DNA from: CALMUP01 sp035327305
Lineage (GTDB): Bacteria; Verrucomicrobiota; Kiritimatiellia; CAIVKH01
NCBI GenBank assembly: GCA_035327305.1
Contig: DAOLDL010000051.1
Span: forward strand, 1-21,263
DNA length: 21,263 bases
Reading direction: 5' to 3'
Part shown: piece by piece, positions 16,753-21,263 of the stretch
Layout of the letters: the number at the start of each line of letters is the position of its first letter
How positions within the stretch are numbered: position 1 is the first letter of the stretch
The notes under the pieces: model-generated
What the model saw: the letters and a program-made list of their open reading frames with translations, nothing else
Database searches by the model: none
What the model was told of the DNA's origin: nothing
Position numbers and translations under genes: made by a program

Positions 16753-18498
16753 ATGGCATATGAAGTTTTAGCTCGGAAATGGCGTCCCCAGCAATTTGAT
16801 CAGGTCGTGGGTCAAAGTCACGTCATTCGCACCCTGCAAAATGCAATTGAAAGCGAACGCGTTGCGCATGCGTACCTCTTCGTCGGACCTCGCGGTGTCG
16901 GAAAAACTTCGATTGCCCGCATCATGGCCAAGGCGCTGAACTGCGCAACCAACCGCAACGGCGTTCCCTGCGACAAATGCGATTCCTGCCGGGAAATCAG
17001 TCAGGGTAACAATCTCGATGTTTTGGAAATCGACGGCGCATCCAACACCGGCGTCGATAATATCCGGGATTTACGCGACAATGTAAAATTTCTCCCGGCG
17101 CGCGGCCCCTTCAAGGTTTATATCATCGATGAAGTCCACATGCTTTCCATCGGCGCATTTAACGCGCTATTAAAAACGCTTGAGGAACCGCCGCCGCATG
17201 TGAAATTTATTTTTGCGACGACTGAACCACAGAAAGTTCCCGCGACTATTCTGTCGCGTTGTCAACGATTTGATTTGCGACGTATCTCCACCGGCGATAT
17301 CGCCGCGCACCTGGCGAAAATTTCAAAAGCCGAAGGCGTGACCATTGATGACGATGCCGTGTATGCGCTCGCCCGCGGGGCGGAAGGCGGACTGCGGGAC
17401 GCCGAATCGGCGCTGGACCAGGTAATTGCTTTTCGGGGGAAAACGATTTCCGAGGAAGACGTGCTTTCGGTTTTCGGCCTGGTTTCCCGGCGTCAACTTG
17501 AAGCATTATGCGCCGCCGTTTTAAGTGGATCCATCCCGGAAGCACTTTCCGTGATTGCTGAACTGGATGCGGCAGGCAAGGATCTTCAGCGGCTAGCCTC
17601 TGAAGTGCTTGATTATTTCCGCCACCTTCTGGTCATGGCGTACGCGCCTGACGTCATCAACAAACAGGAAATTCCCGAACATCAGTGGAATATTTACCGC
17701 GAACAGGCCGGCTCGATTGACGCGGATCGCCTGGTGAAGATTGTTGAACTTTTAATTCTGGCTCAAGGGCAATTGAAATTCGCCCTTTCCCGACGTGTGG
17801 TTATTGAGACCGCTTTGATCCGTTGCGCCAGAGCTTCGAGGGTCGCGACTTTGGATGAAATCATTTCCGGACTGCGCTCTGCCGCAGGGGGCGCGTTGCC
17901 GGACGAGCCGGAAAGTACTCCGGCGACTCCTCGTACAGCTTCGCCCGCCCCGCGGCAATCCGTTGAAACGAGTCGAACGGAAACACGTCCCACCACCGCG
18001 CAAAAAAAAACATCTGAACCAATCGTAGGCAGTCCTGATCCTGCGGGTGAATTGGACCTGCTGACCAGTCACTGGCCGAAGATCTGCCAAAAAGTCGGCA
18101 TCATAGCGCCGCTCTCGAAATCCTACGTTTTGGATACGCGCCCGGAAGAAATCACCGATGTCACCTGCACCATTGGATGCGATCCCGAATTTTCCGGCCA
18201 CCTGCCCCACCTTCAACATCCTAAATGCAAGGCCGCTTTCCAACATGCCATACAGGATGTGATTGGACGGCAAATCACGGTTCATTTCCAGGAATTGAAA
18301 AACGGACAAGCCGGCCAGATGCCGGCGGACATACCCGTGCCATCAACGCCTGAAAAGGATAATGGCGCAGGCGACACGACGTATGGCGGACTCCCCCCGG
18401 GGCAGGAAGTATCAGCCAAGCGCAAATGGGCCGAAGACCCAGCCGTTAAACGCGCCATGGAAACATTTAACGGGCGAATCAGCGATATCCGACAGTAA
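16753..18498 (+). CDS. dnaX: DNA polymerase III clamp-loader subunit tau/gamma
   Basis: A 581-residue clamp-loader ATPase. It opens MAYEVLARKWRPQQFDQVVG. Walker A is GPRGVGKTS with K51. The zinc knuckle is C64, C73, C76 and C79, the same numbering as E. coli. Walker B is IIDEVHML, and the arginine-finger motif is LSRCQRF. A Thr/Pro-rich linker (about residues 385-425) leads to the tau-specific C-terminus. The ATG at 16753 is chosen because it gives this canonical numbering; a GTG at 16738 would add five residues. A nine-A run at 18002-18010 lies in the linker and probably yields a short gamma form (see the separate entry). ybaB and recR follow. Confidence 0.95.
   Translation: MAYEVLARKWRPQQFDQVVGQSHVIRTLQNAIESERVAHAYLFVGPRGVGKTSIARIMAKALNCATNRNGVPCDKCDSCREISQGNNLDVLEIDGASNTGVDNIRDLRDNVKFLPARGPFKVYIIDEVHMLSIGAFNALLKTLEEPPPHVKFIFATTEPQKVPATILSRCQRFDLRRISTGDIAAHLAKISKAEGVTIDDDAVYALARGAEGGLRDAESALDQVIAFRGKTISEEDVLSVFGLVSRRQLEALCAAVLSGSIPEALSVIAELDAAGKDLQRLASEVLDYFRHLLVMAYAPDVINKQEIPEHQWNIYREQAGSIDADRLVKIVELLILAQGQLKFALSRRVVIETALIRCARASRVATLDEIISGLRSAAGGALPDEPESTPATPRTASPAPRQSVETSRTETRPTTAQKKTSEPIVGSPDPAGELDLLTSHWPKICQKVGIIAPLSKSYVLDTRPEEITDVTCTIGCDPEFSGHLPHLQHPKCKAAFQHAIQDVIGRQITVHFQELKNGQAGQMPADIPVPSTPEKDNGAGDTTYGGLPPGQEVSAKRKWAEDPAVKRAMETFNGRISDIRQ
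18002..18010 (+). promoter_or_regulatory. A9 slippage site in dnaX (probable gamma-subunit generator)
   Basis: Nine consecutive A form codons CAA AAA AAA ACA in the dnaX frame. One extra A, or a -1 ribosomal shift, reads CAA AAA AAA AAC ATC TGA and stops at once (TGA at 18015-18017), giving about 421 residues; E. coli gamma has 431. Loss of one A reaches a TAG within a few codons. The run sits exactly at the linker between domain III and the tau tail. Thermus dnaX uses a similar A9 run. Use here is inferred. Confidence 0.6.
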
Positions 18499-18534
18499 TT
18501 CACACCGACCTCAAACGCATACAGGAGTACGCAC

Positions 18535-18843
18535 ATGGTAAACATGATGAAATTGATGAAGCAGGCACAATCCATGCAGAAGAACATGGAAAAACTTCAA
18601 GCGGAATTGGCCGCGCGCGAATACGAGGCCACCTCCGGTGGCGGCATGGTCAAAGCCGTCATCAAAGGCGACATGACCGTAACCAGTTTGAGCATCGATC
18701 CCAAAGTCATCGATCCTTCCGACGTTGACATGCTTCAGGATTTGATCATTTCCGCAGTCAACACCGGTTTGTCGAACGCCCGCGAAGATGCCGCCTCGGA
18801 AATGGGCAAGGTCACCGGCGGCTTGGGCATACCCGGAATGTAG
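18535..18843 (+). CDS. ybaB: YbaB/EbfC-family nucleoid-associated protein
   Basis: A 102-residue DNA-binding protein of the YbaB/EbfC family. The N-terminal helix is MMKLMKQAQSMQKNMEKLQA, then the sheet with TSGGGMVKAVIKGD (33-46) and SLSIDPKVI, and a C-terminal helix around LISAVNTGLSNAREDA. The ending KVTGGLGIPGM is typical. AGGAG lies seven bases before the ATG. The gene sits between dnaX and recR, as in very many bacteria. Members bind DNA as dimers shaped like tweezers; a recombination-linked role is suggested by location. Confidence 0.93.
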   Translation: MVNMMKLMKQAQSMQKNMEKLQAELAAREYEATSGGGMVKAVIKGDMTVTSLSIDPKVIDPSDVDMLQDLIISAVNTGLSNAREDAASEMGKVTGGLGIPGM

Positions 18844-18849
18844 TTTTGG

Positions 18850-19452
18850 ATGAATTCCATCGAGAGCCTTGAAAGATTGAAACAACTGCTTGGCCGTTTG
18901 CCCGGCGTGGGCAAACGTTCAGCCGAGCGTATGGCGGTTGCCATTGCCAGAAACCGCGACGGCTATTTGAACCAGTTAAAAGACGCGATACTTCAAGTTG
19001 GTCGCGATGTCACATCCTGCCAATGGTGCGGCTCCATGACCGGACACGACGCAAATCCCTGCCGATTGTGCACCGATACGCGCCGCGACGATCAGGTCTT
19101 GTGTGTCGTTGAAGATCCGGTTGAAATTGAAATTATCGAACGCACCGGAACCTATCGCGGAAGATACTTTGCGCTGATGGGAAAAATTTCGCCGGTTCGG
19201 GGCGAAACCCCGGCAACCCTGCGTTTGAAATCGCTCTGGCAGAGAATCCATGAAAATCGTTTTTCCGAGGTAATACTTGCCTTGAACAGTGACGTCGAAA
19301 GCGATGCCACAGCCCATTACATTCAAGAGCAGTTGAAAGATAAAACCATCAAGATTACACGTCTTGCGCGCGGCATTCCGGCGGGAAGCGGCCTCGCCTA
19401 TGCCGACCCCGTCACGCTTGAGGCGGCGTTAAAACATAGAACCGAGTTCTAA
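18850..19452 (+). CDS. recR: recombination mediator RecR
   Basis: A 200-residue protein of the usual RecR length that acts with RecO and RecF in loading RecA at gaps. A helix-hairpin-helix is at LGRLPGVGKRSAERMA (14-29). The zinc motif uses C57, C60, C71 and C74. The Toprim domain begins VLCVVEDPVEIEIIERTG. The C-terminal segment ITRLARGIPAGSGLAYAD is the family signature. The ATG is seven bases after the ybaB stop codon begins and has no strong ribosome site of its own, so translational coupling is likely. Confidence 0.95.
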   Translation: MNSIESLERLKQLLGRLPGVGKRSAERMAVAIARNRDGYLNQLKDAILQVGRDVTSCQWCGSMTGHDANPCRLCTDTRRDDQVLCVVEDPVEIEIIERTGTYRGRYFALMGKISPVRGETPATLRLKSLWQRIHENRFSEVILALNSDVESDATAHYIQEQLKDKTIKITRLARGIPAGSGLAYADPVTLEAALKHRTEF

Positions 19453-19479
19453 CGTCTAAACTCAACGCGGGGTCAGCCA

Positions 19480-20235
19480 TTAAAGCTTTAATGATGCACG
19501 GACATCGCCCAGCACATCATGGTGGGTAAGATCGAATCGCAATGGCGTGACCGAGACATAACCTTCATCAAGAGCCTGAACATCCGTGCCGGTTTGACCG
19601 GGAGCCAACTCCATTTCGCCATCCATCCAATAATAGACATTGCCACGTGGATCGGTGCGGCGATGAAAAACCTCTTTGAACTGCGATCGACCCATTGTGG
19701 TGACCTTGACCCCGCGAATTTGATCCGCAGGAATGTTCGGGACATTCACATTCAACAGTGTATCGGTCGGCAAACCACCGGCGATGACTTTCACCGCCAT
19801 TTCGCGCGCAACTTTTGCCGACGTTTCCCACAGGGGATTCTTAAAAGTATTAATCGATACCGCCATGCTGGGAATCCCCAGAATGGTTCCCTCGGTGGCG
19901 GCCGAGACGGTGCCGGAATAAATCACACTTATACCGGCATTCGGGCCGAGATTGATTCCACTTATGACCAGGTCAGGCGGGCTGTCCAACAGCGCTTCCA
20001 CGGCAAGTTTCACGCAATCGGCCGGAGTTCCCCCAATGGCATAACCCCGCAAGCCGGCAACGGTTTGAACTTCAGCGACCTTGATGGGATCTGAAATGGT
20101 GATGGCATGCCCGACCGCACTCATTTGCGAATCGGGAGCGGCTACAATTACTTCACCCAAATCCCGAACGGCCTCAAATAACGCCGCCAAACCGGGAGAA
20201 TGAATACCATCGTCATTGCTTAATAAAATACGCAT
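19480..20235 (-). CDS. surE: 5'/3'-nucleotidase SurE
   Basis: A 251-residue metal-dependent nucleoside monophosphate phosphatase (E. coli SurE has 253). The start MRILLSNDDGIHSPG gives metal ligands D8 and D9; S39 in APDSQMSAVGH and N95 in SGINLGPNAG complete the metal site at the family's positions. AGGA lies seven bases before the ATG. It converges on recR, with 27 bp between stops. It diverges from tRNA-Ala, whose -35 box lies 35 bp upstream of this start. No clear promoter of its own was found. Confidence 0.95.
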   Translation of the reverse strand: MRILLSNDDGIHSPGLAALFEAVRDLGEVIVAAPDSQMSAVGHAITISDPIKVAEVQTVAGLRGYAIGGTPADCVKLAVEALLDSPPDLVISGINLGPNAGISVIYSGTVSAATEGTILGIPSMAVSINTFKNPLWETSAKVAREMAVKVIAGGLPTDTLLNVNVPNIPADQIRGVKVTTMGRSQFKEVFHRRTDPRGNVYYWMDGEMELAPGQTGTDVQALDEGYVSVTPLRFDLTHHDVLGDVRASLKL

Positions 20236-20269
20236 GTCAATTCCTGTTATTCTGCCTTAATGTATAAGA

Positions 20270-20298
20270 TTGACACAGCATAATCGATTCTCTATATG
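20270..20298 (+). promoter_or_regulatory. sigma-70-type promoter for tRNA-Ala
   Basis: TTGACA at 20270-20275 (perfect -35), 17-bp spacer, TATATG at 20293-20298. The start would be near 20305, giving a leader of about 49 bases before the tRNA. A small CCGCA/TGCGG hairpin lies in that leader at 20314-20325. Confidence 0.7.
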
Positions 20299-20353
20299 TT
20301 TCCACCCTTAACTCCGCAAATGCGGCTGGTAGTAAGACAATTTGAATAATGTC

Positions 20354-20429
20354 GGGGGGTTAGCTCAGTTGGGAGAGCGCCTGAATGGCATTCAGGAGGT
20401 CGTGGGTTCAACTCCCATACCCTCCACCA
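20354..20429 (+). tRNA. tRNA-Ala(GGC)
   Basis: A complete 76-base cloverleaf. The acceptor stem GGGGGGT/ACCCTCC includes the G3-U70 pair, the alanine identity element. The D arm is GCTC/GAGC; the anticodon stem CCTGA/TCAGG encloses loop ATGGCAT with anticodon GGC; the T arm has TTCAACT. The discriminator is A and the CCA is encoded (20427-20429). Confidence 0.96.
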
Positions 20430-20463
20430 ATTTATTCGAATTGCGCCTTAACCGTAAAAGGCT

Positions 20464-21186
20464 TCAGACCAAACCGCGAATGACGTCAATTTCCTGCGAT
20501 ACCAGTGCATCGTACATTTGATTGGCCGCATCCATTTCCCGCAGATTCATCAAAAGTGGGGTGTGGTAGCAAAGCATGCATATTCGGGCCAACACATGCA
20601 GATGAATCCGCTCATCCTGACAGCATACGAGAAAAAACATATCCGTGGTGCGCCCGTCGGGAGAGCCGAATGGTATAGGTTGCACTGTGCGGCCCAGAAC
20701 AACAAAAGAGTCTTCCGACAAATATGGAACATGATGTTGCGGATGCAAAATGGCCATGCCGCCGGAAAGCGCCGTCGAGCACAGCCTTTCTCGCTCATTA
20801 ATAGATTCGAGCAATTGATGTTTGTCGTTCAGGAGACCGGTTGAATCGGCCAGATCGACCATATCGCGCACCACAGACGCTTTGGTACGGGAGTTTAGTG
20901 CGGGCCGTATGAAAGAAGGTTTCAGCAACTCCGCAACGATGGTGCTGGTCTTTGAAATGTCATGCATTTTAGCCGAACTTTTACGGTGGTAGTCGGCCAG
21001 GTGACCGCCATCAAAACCAAGGAGGCGGCGGGAAGCCCAGGCGTCGATTTCGCCTTTTACGAAAGAAACACGACTGCCTGCGGATTCATGAGGTATTTCG
21101 CGCTTTTTGACCAAAAGTCGTATATCATCTTCCGAGAGATGCAGATAGCGCGCGGCTTCAGACAACGTGAGTCGTGTGTGCGGCAT
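20464..21186 (-). CDS. helix-turn-helix / PTS EIIA (PtsN-like) fusion protein
   Basis: A 240-residue protein from the ATG at 21186; a TTG at 21198 would add four residues, and neither has a strong ribosome site. Residues 4 to about 56 are an excisionase/MerR-like helix-turn-helix (LTLSEAARYLHLSEDDIRLL, then IPHESAGSRVSFVKGEIDAW). The C-terminal 150 residues are an EIIA domain of the fructose/mannitol/Ntr type. The phospho-accepting His is H148 in GGMAILHPQHH (usual motif AIPH, here AILH). The second conserved His lies in the HLHVLARI segment. It is probably a regulator that reads phospho-relay state, not a sugar carrier, since no EIIB or EIIC is nearby. It begins 22 bp after tRNA-Thr on the same strand. 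Confidence 0.82.
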   Translation of the reverse strand: MPHTRLTLSEAARYLHLSEDDIRLLVKKREIPHESAGSRVSFVKGEIDAWASRRLLGFDGGHLADYHRKSSAKMHDISKTSTIVAELLKPSFIRPALNSRTKASVVRDMVDLADSTGLLNDKHQLLESINERERLCSTALSGGMAILHPQHHVPYLSEDSFVVLGRTVQPIPFGSPDGRTTDMFFLVCCQDERIHLHVLARICMLCYHTPLLMNLREMDAANQMYDALVSQEIDVIRGLV

Positions 21187-21208
21187 AAAATCGACCAATT
21201 CGATAAAG

Positions 21209-21263
21209 TGGAGCCAATGGACGGATTCGAACCGACGACCTGCTCATTACGAATGAGCTGCTC
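21209..21263 (-). tRNA. tRNA-Thr(CGU), 3' part only
   Basis: Read on the minus strand, the right edge holds the 3' two thirds of a threonine tRNA. The anticodon stem GCTCA/TGAGC encloses loop TTCGTAA, anticodon CGT. The T loop is TTCGAAT, the 3' acceptor strand CATTGGC, discriminator T, and CCA is encoded at 21211-21209. The 5' acceptor and D arm are outside the window. The T stem has one T-T mismatch (positions 50-64). Confidence 0.93.

Noticed and set aside
19478..19493. 16-bp palindrome CATTAAAGCTTTAATG between recR and surE
   Set aside because: It lies over the last surE codons, has an AT-rich stem and no loop or U-run. Chance or codon-driven origin is as likely as a terminator.
20445..20462. 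GCCTT/AAGGC hairpin after tRNA-Ala as a terminator
   Set aside because: The stem is only five pairs with an eight-base loop and no following U-run on either strand.

Overview
The window is a bacterial chromosome segment of moderate GC content, dense with genes and mostly housekeeping. The lineage cannot be fixed by eye. Several things are compatible with a diderm bacterium of the PVC type (Kiritimatiellota/Lentisphaerota-like): TolC/RND envelope export, a sigma-54 type promoter, a three-domain LplT-PlsC-acyl-ACP synthetase fusion, a YlbF-like protein, a helix-turn-helix/PTS-EIIA fusion, and tRNAs with encoded CCA. That placement is inference only.

Layout. (1) 1-44: 5' half of tRNA-Leu(UAA) on the minus strand, cut by the window edge. 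(2) 160-6503, plus strand: an efflux operon. An ArsR-type repressor sits behind an AT-rich repeated operator. It is followed by TolC-like, adaptor and RND-permease genes, then two small membrane-protein genes of the DUF6132 and DUF2892 types; the 58-residue DUF6132 gene is short and easily missed. Most junctions overlap or nearly touch. (3) 6504-7463: an AT-rich control region with a good sigma-54 promoter drives a PhoB-like DNA-binding protein whose receiver domain is shortened and lacks the phospho-acceptor Asp. A 40-bp palindrome serves as terminator. (4) 13618-7466, minus strand: a tight operon of YlbF-like protein, HI0933-type flavoprotein, AEC-type permease and the 1145-residue lysophospholipid transporter/acyltransferase/acyl-ACP synthetase. 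(5) 16419-13786, minus strand: yjbQ-like gene and priA (TTG start). (6) 16612-19452, plus strand: SRP 4.5S RNA, dnaX, ybaB/ebfC, recR, the classic order. dnaX contains a nine-A run that should yield a short gamma form by slippage. (7) surE on the minus strand, tRNA-Ala(GGC) with a strong promoter on the plus strand, then an HTH/PTS-EIIA gene directly downstream of tRNA-Thr(CGU), both on the minus strand, the tRNA cut by the right edge.

How the parts work together. The left third handles envelope export under a local repressor. The middle operon concerns membrane phospholipid repair plus a possible iron-sulfur/flavin component. The right third covers replication restart, clamp loading, recombination repair and protein targeting. 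No mobile element, CRISPR array, phage gene or defence system was seen. The best leads are the dnaX slippage site, the sigma-54-driven regulator with an Asp-less receiver, and the two small membrane proteins tied to the RND pump.
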